A stretch of 64,000 bases of DNA from Desmodus rotundus (lineage: Eukaryota > Chordata > Mammalia > Chiroptera > Phyllostomidae), in assembly GCF_022682495.2 (NCBI RefSeq), contig NC_071398.1, positions 96,251,705 through 96,315,704 on the forward strand, written 5' to 3'. Both the position numbers and the translations under genes were made by a program. Under the pieces are notes generated by a model. That model was not told the DNA's origin and made no database searches. It worked only from the letters and a program-made list of their open reading frames with translations. Below are positions 21,331 to 31,570 of this stretch, in pieces (position 1 is the stretch's first letter; the number at the start of each line of letters is the position of its first letter).

Positions 21331-22280
21331 ACATATAAGATGACTAAAGAACGCCATGAAGTGGAAGGCAGCCTATTAGGTATCAGGAAAACATTCTGCA
21401 GGTCTTTCCTGTTGGAGGGACCCAGCCTTCCTCTGTTACCATCTTCTTTTTGTGTGAAGCTTTTTAAAAAAAAAATTTGTATGCTATTCTCTATGGGTAG
21501 TTCTGTTAGCAATAAATTACTTTAGTTTCCCTCAATCTTAATGAAGATGTCTTCATTTCTCCCATCATTCCTGAAGAAGAGCCTGGATGACTGACAGATA
21601 ATCCCACCAATGAGATCAATGTCCTGCAACGTGGATGAGCAATGAGCATTACGTGTACAGTCTAGCAGATGTTTGCTTTCATGATTGGATGAACCTACTG
21701 GTATGCAGAGTAGGGAACAGCGTTTGCCATATGCACTGTATGTAATGAAGAAAAGGTGCACAGTGACTTTTCCCTCTATTCCTCGCTGAAGTCCAATGTC
21801 ATAGAGAAGATATGTTTTTCTTAGTTACTTAAGATTTCGTAATCCATAACGTGTCCTGGAAAAGGTGCATAGGGATGCAACACTCCTGGAATCCCACTAT
21901 GTTTGCAGCAAGAATGGGTGTTGCCTTGTTAACAAAGGAGATTAAGTCCAGGCTCTATTCCGCCCCTTATTTCTATCTTCTCTATAACCTGCCTTTGTGA
22001 CAAAACATACCACACTTCTGATTGGATGATCTCAATAGCAAAGATGTCAGATTCCCTGTAAATTACTTCATAAAGCTGATGATATCACAATAAAAATCAC
22101 AACAGAATGTTTTGAACTTGACAATATGAATCTCCATTGGGAGGGGTAAATAGTCCAGAGAGATTTGAAAATAAGGAACAATGAAAATAAGGAACATAGA
22201 TTGAACTATGAGACATTAAAAACTAAATGAACCCAAGTGGAAGTACTGGCATACAGAGCTGCATAGAAGACTCGGAAACA
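21331..22280. other. Unassigned sequence
   Basis: No gene or firmly named repeat is seen. AT-rich, with a few A runs. Confidence 0.5.
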
Positions 22281-22610
22281 GACCTGGACATCCACAGGCA
22301 CACCTTAGAGAGATTTTTATTCTCCCCACCGCAGTAAAGCGAGTGTGGCAATAACACGAGCCACAGAAATGGCCTTGGTTTCCAAGTGCATATAAAAGTT
22401 ATGTGTACACTATACTGTACTTTATTAAGTGTACAAAAGCATTATGTCTAAAAAACAAGGTATATACTCTAATTAAAAATGACTTTATTGCTAAAAATGC
22501 TAACCATCATCTGAGCCTTCAGGATGTTGGCATCTTTCTGCTGGTGAAGGGTGTCACCTCGATGCTGATGGAAACACATTTGCAAAGGGCAATAACGTCA
22601 AGCACTGTAA
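22281..22610 (+). mobile_element. DNA transposon (Tigger/TcMar-like)
   Basis: 'acaggcacaccttagagagatttt...accgcagtaaagcgagtgtggcaataacacgagcc', 'ttccaagtgcatataaaagttatgtgtacactatactgtactttattaagtg' and 'aaatgactttattgctaaaaatgctaaccatcatctgagccttcag' match a recurrent mammalian DNA-transposon end with a CAGGCATACCTC-like terminus. The exact superfamily is recalled, not checked. Confidence 0.7.
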
Positions 22611-23306
22611 AAGGAGGCATGCCTGTGTGAGAACACAGCTGGCCGTTCCCGCCAAAGGAGACTGTCGGGACAACTGATTAACCATCGGGTGGGATATAGA
22701 TTTTGATTCCTACTTCCCTTCATCTGTAAATAATTAAAATGTTCTAGAAGAATTAAAGATGTACATGCAAAAAAAATGAAGTCAGGGAAAGAGTAGGAGA
22801 AAATAACACCAAATGTTTACTTAGTCTTGGAATGTTGAAGACTTCGCTAAGCCTGACACTAATTGTGGAACTCATAAAGGAAAAGGTTCTGAGTGTGGCC
22901 TAGAGTGCTTGTGCTTCATTGTTTTGGGGTGACATCTAAGCATGCCTTTTCTGGTCCCTTCTCAGCAAAATTGTAGGGTGGCTATTGTTACCGGGATGTG
23001 GGAAGAGTCATCCAGCTGGAACTGAGTTGAGCATCCAGAACTTTCTCAACTGTATTCTGCATTTTTTAACAGCATTAGGAAATTGTTACTGTATTAGGGA
23101 ACAGAAAGCTCTTTCCAGAAGCAACTAGTCATGCACATGGAATACATAACGTAATTAGTAAAAATAAATACAAAACTTAAGTGTAGTAAGAATGCAGTAT
23201 GGAATGAAGACAGCATTGATTTTATGTGTTGTCTTGTGAGTCATTTATCACCATGTTCACCCTCCTTTTATATCCCATAAAGATATCCATAAAAGGGTGA
23301 GATTTT
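22611..23306. other. Unassigned sequence
   Basis: No gene or named repeat. The right edge (AAAAGGGTGAGATTTT, 23291-23306) is the left target-site duplication of the next SINE. Confidence 0.5.
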
Positions 23307-23518
23307 GCCCTGGCTGGTGTGGCTCAGGGAATTGAGTGCTGGACTGCGAGCTAAAGGGTCACCGGTTCAATTCCCAGTCAGGGCACATGCCTAGGTTGTG
23401 GGCCAGGGCCCCAGTGTGGGGCACCAAGAGGCAACCACACACTGATGTTTCTCTCCTTCTCTTTCTCTCTCCCTTTCCCTCTCTCCAAAAATAAATAAAT
23501 AAAATCTTTTTAAAAAAA
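23307..23518 (+). mobile_element. Ves SINE with target-site duplication
   Basis: Starts GCCCTGGCTGGTGTGGCTCAGGGAATTGAGTGCTGG, has GGTTCAATTCCCAGTCAGGGCACATGCC, 'gaggcaaccacacactgatg', CT tract and an AATAAATAAATAAAATC tail. Flanks AAAAGGGTGAGATTTT and AAAAGGGGTCAGATTTT (to 23531) form an imperfect target-site duplication. Confidence 0.95.
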
Positions 23519-23644
23519 GGGGTCAGATTTTAAAACTCACTGCATATACCTTGGTAGTCTCCAACCAACTCAACCAACTAAAGACAACCTTTTGCCAACT
23601 AAACATGAAAACCGATTTATTGAAGAGCACTCTTTAAAGGAACT

Positions 23645-23815
23645 GTGATGTAACAGAAGGTGCACGTCGTGGCTCTGGAGTCAAATTTGCTTCACCACTT
23701 CCTGTATGACTTTGGGCAAATTGGTTGCTCTGAGTTTTCACATCCATCGCTATGAAATAGAGAAAATACTCTCTGCCCTGAAGGCCTGTGATAAAGAATA
23801 GAGAGTGTATCTAAA
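23645..23815 (+). mobile_element. MIR SINE, sense
   Basis: 'gtggctctggagtcaaatttgcttcaccacttcctgtatgactttgggcaaattggttgctctgagttttcacatccatcgctatgaaatagagaaaa' follows the MIR core closely. Confidence 0.82.
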
Positions 23816-23904
23816 GTTCTTCTTGTGGTGCCTTAAAACACAGGATTCATGTATAGTCGCCGTTAGTCTTCCAGGGTCTGATTAGAATTCATCTAAGCCA
23901 GGTG

Positions 23905-24060
23905 GAAGTCTCATTTGTTCAACAAATATTTACTGAGTACCCGGCTCTTGTGCTGAGAATAAGAACTCTAGAGGCTAAGTCCTTCCCTTTTAGGAGCTTC
24001 CATGGACTGGGAGAGAGGCAGACAAAGAAATAGTCAGACAGTACAATACAGAAGAGAAAT
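23905..24060 (-). mobile_element. L2 LINE 3' end, antisense
   Basis: 'catttgttcaacaaatatttactgagtacccggctcttgtgctgagaataag...ttaggagcttccatggactgggagagaggcagacaaagaaa' is the antisense L2 3' end. Confidence 0.78.
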
Positions 24061-24234
24061 GTGAGAAATGGCGCTTCCCCTCTGGTGGCTGGTAATCTAG
24101 CTATGGAAACCAGAAATGCACAGAAGCTACAAGGTGACACTGTAGCCCAGAATGCACTAAATTCTGTGACACAAATGGCCACCAGGGAGTTTTGAGCAGA
24201 TAGAGACTGCGATATTGTGATTCATAGTAAGAAC

Positions 24235-24975
24235 TATATATTTGACCTTCGCCCCTTGGAATTTCCTAGGTGCCAGAGAGTGACAGAAGTTTCTTTTGTT
24301 ATGTTAAAGAGACGACTTTTGGCCTGCACCTAAAGATGAGGTCTGGCCGCTCGGAGAACTTTCAGTCCCACCCCCATGATGCCCCAGGAGGGAAAGGTGC
24401 TGGAAGTGTAATCAATTGCCTATGGCCAATGATTTCATCAGTCATGCTTCTGTGGGGAAGCTTCCATGTAGACCTCAAAGGACAGGGTTAGGAGAACTTC
24501 CTGGTTGGTGAACACATGGAGATTTGGGGAGAGTGGGACCGAAAGACAAGGCATAGAAACTCTGACTCCCTTCTCACATACCTTGCCCTAGGCATGTCTC
24601 CCATCTGGTTGTTCCTGAGTTAAATCCTTTCCTGAAAAACTGGTCGTTTAGTAAGTAAAACACTTTTCCGCATTCTGTGAGCTGCTCCAGCAAGTTTATC
24701 AAACCAAGGACGGGTAGCTGGAACCTCCAATCTCTCCCTGGTCGGTCAGAAGCACAGCGGGCAACCTGGACTTTCAACAGGTGCCTGAAGTTGGCAGAGG
24801 GAGGGAGCATTCCTGGGGGACTGAGTCCTTCACCTGTGGAATCTGAAGTATCTCCTGGGAGATAGCATCAGAAATGAGTTGAATTGCAGGACACCCAGCT
24901 GGTGTTCAAGAATGGCTGGGTGTGGGGAAACACCCCACCCATACACACTGGAATTCCCGAACTTTGAGAGATGGA
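24235..24975 (+). mobile_element. ERVL-type LTR, sense
   Basis: A long LTR-like order is visible: 'gccccttggaatttcctaggtg', 'caatgatttcatcagtcatgcttctgtggggaagcttcc', 'cttcctggttggtgaacacatggagatttgggg', 'cacataccttgccctaggcatgtctcccatctgg', 'taaatcctttcctgaaaaactgg', 'ggacacccagctggtgt'. Pieces of the same family are at 29390-29865 and 31070-31570. The name of the LTR family was not recalled with certainty. Confidence 0.6.
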
Positions 24976-26244
24976 GAAGGAAGTCTGTGGTTTGTAAGGG
25001 CTGTCCTTTGGAGAGTGGAAAGGATTTGGAGAGACAGAAGGGGCTGTCATTCAGGTAGGAAGAAGGAGATATGAGCACAGGCTTATGTGTGGGAATGAGG
25101 GCTGATGGGACTAAAAAAGTCACTTTTATCTAAAGGCTCCTGCCCACTTACATAGCTTCTGATCCAGCCTAGTTCACACAGAACCCCTTCTTCTGTTTCA
25201 GACCCTGACAGGTATCCTATCCGGATGTCCCCCCATATCCCTTTACTGGGCTACTTCCTATATATCTCAGCTACCTTCTCTTCTTGCTGGACCAGCATGC
25301 ATAACCTAGGGGATATACGTTCATGAGTAGTTTTAAGGATGCTCAACTTCCAAACATATTCTTTCTTACAATTATCCTGTGACATTCCACCACCCGGTTA
25401 TAGAAAGATTCTGTATTCCTTTCTCAGCCTCTTTTCACAACTGATCTCTTCCTCTTTTACAAAAGAAAGTCCCACCTGTCACCCAGGCTGAATTTCACCA
25501 TCCTATGTTACACTGTGTGTGTGTGTGTGTGTGTGTGTAAAAGCTTCTGGGGGCTCTAAACAAAGAGACCATTTAACATACTGGTATCAGAGAAGTCGCC
25601 TTTGGTCAAGGCACCATCAAGTTTTGATTAATTAATTATGACTTCCTCTGTTTTACATTTATTTCCATGAAAGGCAAAGCATGCCATAGAAATGAAGTCT
25701 TTTGCCTTGTGGTGTGATGTTCTGAACTTGAATCCACTGTAGAGCAATAGAATAATGGCCATTTTTACTCAACAACTTGTCCCTCCTTTCTCCCCTAACT
25801 AATGTCACTGAATACAATTGCCCTGGGGGACCCTGAGGGAAGGTCATATGTGGACAGAAGAATTTTAGGAAGAACTAGGGAGGTCAACCTTACTGTGTTC
25901 AGTAAACCTAGGGCAAGTTTCAGTACCTCCTTTTCCTTTCTCTTTCTCAGAATTATAATTCATCAGGTTGTTGGGTGGTACAGAGATGAGTGTTAATATA
26001 TATAGTTTTTAATTAAAAACTAATGTCAGAAAGTAGGTCTGATTAGACTGACGGGTTTGGCCATGAAGACCTGCTTTGGGCACTTACTTACACGACAGAT
26101 GTTTTGCATCAATAGCTTCTGCTAAATCTGCAGCTTCAAGATTTGGTGGAAAGTATATTTATATGTAGAATTAACTTAAATATTTACATGACATTAAATG
26201 TTTATAATGAAATGTAACACAAACACTTTTTATCGCGTGCATTT
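24976..26244. other. Unassigned sequence
   Basis: No gene. Contains a (TG)n tract at 25514-25538 and a 20-bp perfect palindrome at 26003-26022. The rest is ordinary sequence. Confidence 0.5.
25514..25538. repeat. (TG)n microsatellite
   Basis: About 12 TG units without interruption. Confidence 0.95.
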
Positions 26245-26690
26245 ATCAAGGTTCTTCAGAGAAACAGAACCAATATAAGAACACATGTAAAAGGAGATTT
26301 CTAACGAGGATCTGGCTTGTGGAAGTCTGGAGGCTGAGAAGTCCCACGACCTGCCACCTGCAGGCTAGAGATCCAGCAGAGCTGGTGTCCGCAGGCAAGT
26401 TTAATGGCCTGAGAACTGGCGCAGCTGATGACGTAAATCCCAGTCTTGGGGCAAATGATGAGGTGAGATGTCCTAGTTCAAACAGCCAGAGAGGAAGAAA
26501 GGGCCTTTTGTTGGATTCAGGTTCTACAAGAATGAGTGAGGGATGCCCAACCATGCTGGGGAAGGCGGTTTGCTTTCACTAAGCCCCTGGATTCAAATGC
26601 TAATGTCACCCAAACGCCTCATGGATACAACCAGGAATAATGTTTCATCTGGGCACCCTGAGGCCAGTGACTTTCATACACACACTCGGC
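26245..26690 (-). mobile_element. LTR-type repeat (MaLR/ERVL-like), antisense
   Basis: Begins 'tatcaaggttcttcagagaaacagaaccaatataag', passes 'ggaggctgagaagtcccacgacctgcc...caggctagagatccagcagagctgg' and ends 'ctggattcaaatgctaatgtcacccaaacgcctcatggatacaaccaggaataatgtttcatctgggcaccctgaggccagt'. This order matches a widespread mammalian LTR in reverse. The family name is not certain. Confidence 0.68.
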
Positions 26691-27007
26691 CATCCCACAG
26701 GGGCTGCTGGATGGCCCAGGTGGGCCATTCATGGTCAAGGTACTGAATTCCCTGGCTGTGCATACAGGTGGCTGCTCACAGCCCTGCTCCCAGGACGGGG
26801 GCGCCTCACAGTTCCTTCGGGACTTGCCCTCTAATGCCCCAGGCCCCTTGGGGTCAGCCTGCGTTAGGTGACTGGTCCCCACCAGCGTCTGAACGCGCCA
26901 CCCCTGGCCTCCATTGGAGCGACTGGGAAGGGCCCGCCCAGCTCTCCAATGAAAGAAGCCCCTCTCCCTGAGAGTAAAGCTTCTACTAGTGGTCATTGGT
27001 TAAGGCT
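26691..27007. other. Unassigned GC-richer sequence
   Basis: Moderately GC-rich. Overlapping frames on both strands (up to 125 codons) reflect composition; no domain is recognised. Confidence 0.45.
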
Positions 27008-27219
27008 CAGGAGTGTCAAACTCATTTTCACCGGGGGGCCACATCAGCCTCGAGGTTGCCTTCAAAGGGCCGAATGTAACTTTAGGACTGTATAAACGTA
27101 ACTAGTCTTCAACAGTTCATCGAGAGCTCAGCGCTGCTGCCGGGTAGAAATGAGGTGCCGGACGGATAAAGCAAGGTGGAGGGCCGGATTCAGCCCGAGG
27201 GTCTTGTGTTTGCCACCTG
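27008..27219 (+). mobile_element. hAT non-autonomous DNA transposon
   Basis: 212 bp with terminal inverted repeats CAGGAGTGTCAAAC at the left and GTTTGCCACCTG at the right. The interior has 'cggggggccacatcagcctcgaggttgccttcaaagggccgaatgtaa' and 'tggagggccggattcagcccgagg', a GGCC-rich interior typical of hAT MITEs. The expected 8-bp target duplication is not evident (TTAAGGCT versus TGGGTTAC). It encodes nothing. Confidence 0.75.
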
Positions 27220-28080
27220 TGGGTTACGCATTAGGAAAAGCCTTTTTCTGTTTTTTGATTTTTGGTTTACTTCCCAGAAATTGAGGAAGTGAGTAACTGT
27301 AATTGCTGGGCAACAAATTCTTTAGCGAGTTAGGTGGTTTCCAATTCTTGGCTTTCAACAAAATTACAAGGATCAAATTGAGTTGTCAGGTGGTGCACAT
27401 TAAATAAAATTTCTGATGATCACTTACTATCTGATTTTAGATGTAAATCAGAAAGAGTCTGAAGAATTGAGTAAATGCTACAGGAAATGTCCTCCAATTC
27501 TCATAGATTTATATGAATAAGGTTTCTCAGGACAGGGTGTAAAAACTAAAATAGGAATAAAGATGATGTTCCATTTTAGCAGAAAGTATTACTTGTCCAA
27601 GGATAAACACACTGTTTTTTTAAAGCTCCATTCATCTTATTAAAACATACACTTCCAATAAAATTTTGTTTCTACATATTATTTGATCAATTGTATACTA
27701 TTAATAATTTTAATTATAATTTAATCCAGAGGAAATTTTCAACAATTACAACCTTATAGTTACCAGAAATAAAATAAGAAGCAATTGCAACCAATATCTG
27801 TATCTTCTTGAAAGGAAATGTGGTAGGGTAAAATGAAAAGTGTTTCGAGTATAAGAAGATTTGGATAAAATTCTATGGGGAAATGGAATGAAAATATGAT
27901 TTCAAGGAGCAAAAGGAATGATGTAACATTTGTGACCATGGAGGAAGTACTGATTCATGTATTTTAAGCAACGGAGGATGGAGAGTAGCATATTTCTACT
28001 CTACGCTTTGTATATTGCATAAGCATAAAAGGGTTATGGTGTTTTTAAAAAATGTTAATATCGTCCACATAAGAAGTGTC
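27220..28080. other. Repeat-poor AT-rich sequence
   Basis: No gene and no repeat family is recognised across about 860 bases. AT-rich, with complex sequence such as CTGATTTTAGATGTAAATCAG (27432-27452), which is a near-palindrome. A possible conserved non-coding stretch. Confidence 0.45.
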
Positions 28081-28480
28081 CAAACCTGTAAGAATTTTTA
28101 CGAGTTTATTTGAGCCAAACTGAGAACAGTTGCTGGGAAGCAAAACCTCAATGGATTGAGAAGATGCTTCAGAAAACGGCAGTTTTCACCTTATTTCATT
28201 CCTTACAATCAAAAGAGAAGATGTAAGTGGGTTCCATGAAATCCACTGGTGACAGGTTAGGGAGGCAGGAGAAAGTCAAGGGTGGGGTAGAAGGGTGGGG
28301 GAACCTCTGGGATCGGATAAAAAGTAAAAGATGCACATACTTTGTTTACACAGTGGGTACGGGATAGTGAACAGCCAACAGTGACCACGAAAACTAGCAG
28401 TGAGGGGACGTGTGGTCCCCCCGCCGGGGCGGTGCCCGTGCTTTGAGGGGCCCGGGAAAGGAATTCTGACATTCCAGAGG
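28081..28480 (-). mobile_element. Possible LTR-like repeat
   Basis: 'cctgtaagaatttttacgagtttatttgagccaaactgagaac' and the following 'ggaagcaaaacctcaatgg' resemble the start of an antisense LTR-class repeat. The right half is GC-rich (about 28415-28455) and may be unrelated. No boundaries are defined. Confidence 0.35.
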
Positions 28481-28731
28481 TGTGTGATGGCAGATGCAGA
28501 AAGACAACAGAGAGGCTCAGTTAAGATGAAGATGGACTATGGTCAGGGAAGACTCTAGCCCAGGACCTGTCTGCCCGCCCACCATGATGCTTTTAGTTAG
28601 AAAGTTTTACTTTTCAGGCCGTCCTGTGTGGTTACTTCAGGTTGTAAGGCTGAGTTTGTACGGCCGCCACGCGGGCCTCCCCCGAACTTGTCAGGGTGAG
28701 TATGTGGCCCCTTTCCCACACTATCTGTAAC
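28481..28731. other. Unassigned sequence
   Basis: No gene or named repeat. Confidence 0.45.
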
Positions 28732-28846
28732 ATAGCAGGGATTATATCATTTCCAACTATGTTATAAATGCTTATGACTTGACCGTGTTATAAATACTTA
28801 GAACTATGTGATAAGTACTTATAGTAGGGATTATATAAATTCCAAC
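28732..28846. repeat. Local imperfect duplication with internal repeats
   Basis: A 26-bp block (ATAGCAGGGATTATATC plus ATTTCCAAC) at 28732-28757 recurs at 28821-28846 with three mismatches. Between them lie three related GT(T)ATAAATRCTTA units. Confidence 0.85.
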
Positions 28847-29094
28847 CTGAGAAAATGTTTAGAGAGCAACAGATATATGTGAGAGGAGAGCATAATTTTT
28901 AAAACTTCTTTTAGAGGGTGTGTAAGAAAAAAAAAAGGTAATTACTGCCCTAGAAAACACAGTTCTCTCGGTCGCATTCTGTCGTCACTGGATATCGGTT
29001 TGTTCCGCCCAATGGCCTCTAAGGTCTAAGGGCAGGAACTCCGGCTCATTAGCGCATCTCACAGCCCTTCTGAGAAGCCCGATAACGGAGCAGC
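28847..29094. other. Unassigned sequence
   Basis: An A-rich run lies near 28927. Nothing else is recognised. Confidence 0.45.
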
Positions 29095-29265
29095 TCAGTA
29101 ATATGTATCTTCAGCATCAAAATGTTACTGAAAGTAGAAGAAGGCTGAAAACAATCGAAATGCCCAGCGGTAGGGGAATGGTTACATAAATTATGGTGCG
29201 TCCTCATGTTGGAATACTATGGATATGCTAAACACATCATGTTATGAAAGAATACTTAATATCAA
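29095..29265 (+). mobile_element. L1 LINE 3' fragment, sense
   Basis: 'gctgaaaacaatcgaaatgcccagcggtaggggaatggttacataaattatggtgcgtcctcatgttggaatactatggatatgc' matches the sense L1M block 'ggaaacaacctaaatgtccatcaataggggactggttaaataaattatgg'. Confidence 0.8.
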
Positions 29266-29389
29266 GGAGCAGGTCAGACCGCCGATCTGGATTCTGGTTT
29301 GCTGTGCCATGGAGTTTCCCTGGATGGAATAAAATGTCTATAATCCCACATTTCTGAGAAACCTCTTCCACCTACAAAATGTATGCCCA

Positions 29390-29865
29390 TATAAGACGTC
29401 ATTTGGCTGGCCTTTGGCTCCCGTTCCTGAGAGGTAGCCTCTGGTCCCTCGGAATGAAGGATTTGGCTGGCTTTTGTGCTCAGCTCCTGGAAGTACCCCT
29501 AAGTCCTTCGAGTTTCTCAAGGAATTCGGATGTTGTTATTTATGGGGGGCCCCTAGGGACTGCTAAGGAAATGACTCAGGATGGGAAGCTGTCAAATCAT
29601 AAAGATCAACCATAAGATCCAGGGGTTGTGGCTTTGAGTCACCGTGATATCATCCTGATGTCCTGGGAGGGGAGGTCGGGGCTGGAGACTCTCCTCCCCC
29701 GCCGAATACATGGGCAGTGGTTTAGTCAATCAGGCCTCTGTGATGAAACCCTAATAAAAAGCTTTGCCTCCGTGGTCAGCGATGCTCTGTGTGTTGGCTC
29801 TCATGATGTGCCAGGACGGAAACGGGACCACGGATGTCAGAGGTGTACCCACTTTCCAGCCCTAT
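29390..29865 (+). mobile_element. ERVL-type LTR piece, left of pol relic
   Basis: 'gtcatttggctggcctttggctccc', 'gggactgctaaggaaatgactcaggatgggaagctgtcaaatcataaagatcaacc', 'gggttgtggctttgagtcaccgtgatatcatcctgatgtcctgggagg' and 'cctctgtgatgaaaccctaataaaaagc' follow the same LTR family as 24235-24975. The AATAAAAA at about 29751-29758 is a polyadenylation-signal-like motif. Confidence 0.6.
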
Positions 29866-30870
29866 GTCATAGTTTACTTCACAGGTACGCCGCTTGTCTT
29901 TCCCTTCAACAAGACTTTACACTGGCCCATTACGTTGATGGCACTGTGCTGATTGGACCATGTAAACAGGAAATAGGAACTACTCTACACTTATTGGTCA
30001 GACATGTGGGTGTCAGTGGATGGGAAATCAAACAGATACAAGCTCATGGCCCTTCGACCTCAGTGAAAATTGTAGGGGTGCAGTAGCGTGGGGCATGTCA
30101 AGATATCCCTTTAAGACCTAAGTGTTGCATCTGGCCCCTCATACAGCCAGAAAGAGGTGCAATGCCTTGTGGGCCTCTTTGGGTTTTGTGGGACATGCAA
30201 TCCTCATCTGGGGGGTGCCACTCTGACCCATTTACTGAATAACCTGAAAGGCGTCTAGTTCTGAGAGAAGCCCAGAATAAGAGAAGGTTCTGTAACAGAT
30301 CCAGGCTACAGTGGAAGCCACTTCGTCTATCCCTGGGGCCACAGGACCCAGAGGTCCCATGGTGCTTGAAGTGTCAGAGTGGATAGGGATCCTGTTTGGG
30401 GACTTTGGCAGTCCCTTCTAGCTATCAGTAAACCACAGCGTAGGCCCTTAGGATTTTGGAACAACGTTCTGCCATTCTCACTCTTGGCCTGCTACTGGGC
30501 CTTAGTAGAGACTGAATTTGACCACGGAGACACCATGTGACCTAAGCTGCCCATCACGAACTGGCCACACCAAGAAGTTGGGTGTGCATAGCAGTACTGC
30601 GTCATCGAGTGGAAGGGGCATCTATGTGATTGGGCCCTGCAGGCACGGGTAAGTTACATGAAGAAGTGGCCGAAGTGGCCCAAGTGCCCATGGTCCCCGC
30701 TCCTGCGACACTGCCTTCTGTCTCCCAGCCTCAGTGGCCTCATCGGGAGTTCCCACCGATCAGCTGACAGAGAAGAGGCCATTGGTTACTACCCAGGAGG
30801 CAGTAAAATCCCAAACACAGAGGCAAAGAGCTTGCAATTCAGCCCACTGAGCTGATTCACTTTTACCTTC
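29866..30870 (+). pseudogene. ERVL endogenous retrovirus pol relic (RT to RNase H region)
   Basis: Endogenous retroviral pol encodes reverse transcriptase, RNase H and integrase; this is an old, inactive genomic copy. In the frame of 29628-30086 the sequence moves through the palm region of an ERVL-class reverse transcriptase. The catalytic box at 29931-29942 reads YVDG, so the second aspartate needed for activity is lost. The frame stops at a TAG at 30084-30086. Similarity continues in shifted frames past 30491 ('gcctgctactgggccttagtagagact') into the connection/RNase H part and fades near 30870, with several frameshifts and stops. gag, integrase and env are not seen. LTR-like pieces lie on both sides, in the same orientation. 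The class is called from the order of recalled ERVL blocks; a related ERV class is possible. Confidence 0.8.
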
Positions 30871-31069
30871 TTCAGTCAGAGTGGTGGACGTCCAAACAGA
30901 GTGCTGTCCATTTACCCTGGGTCTGCCACCCATAAACCAAAGGGCTACTTGTTGATCAGTCTTTGCTGTTTAAAGGGCACTGTCCAAGTGGCCATTAGGG
31001 GGTTGGGGCTTTAAGTTGCAGCAATATTAGTTAGCTGGGGGGTAGGGCGGGGCTGGAAATTGAGTTCAA
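30871..31069. other. Unassigned sequence between pol relic and LTR piece
   Basis: May be further ERV internal sequence, but no motif is recognised. Confidence 0.4.
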
Positions 31070-31570
31070 CCTATAATTCCAGCAATGATACCTATATAAT
31101 GAAATTCCAACGAAACTCTGGACACCGAAGCTTGGGTGTGTTTCCCGAGTGGGCGGAGTTCTCTGTATTGCCACTCATGATGTGGGAGGAGGGCCAGGCA
31201 CCGTGACTTCAAGGGAAGGAGGTAACAAATGTTAGAGTTCGGAACCCTCCCAGGCCTCACCCCATGCATCTCTCCCTTTGGCTGGCTCCAACTTGTATCC
31301 TTTTGCTGTACTAATATTTTAATTATAAATACAGTGGTATTCTGAGGTCTGTGAATTGTTCTGGTGAATTATCGAGCCAGGGGATGGTGGGAGTCCACAG
31401 TTTGTATGCAGTGGTGGGAAGTGAGGGCAGCCTGGGGACTTCTGCAGGTGGAGCAGGTGCCTGAAATGAGGGCAGCCTTGTGTCCTCCCCCGATGAAGTC
31501 TGGCCCAGTTCCGGTAGTTGATGTCCAAAGTCATTGCAGACTGAGACAGTGGTTTATGGTAATTTTGCTC
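31070..31570 (+). mobile_element. ERVL-type LTR piece, right of pol relic
   Basis: 'ctctgtattgccactcatgatgtgggagg' parallels 'ctctgtgtgttggctctcatgatgtgccagg' in the left LTR piece. It continues with 'ccaggcctcaccccatgcatctctccctttggctgg' and 'tgaattgttctggtgaattatcgagcc', as in LTR copies of this family. It may be the 3' LTR partner of 29390-29865. Confidence 0.5.

Noticed and set aside
28380..28460. GC-rich patch as a CpG island/promoter
   Set aside because: Only about 80 bases and no neighbouring gene start; too short for an island.
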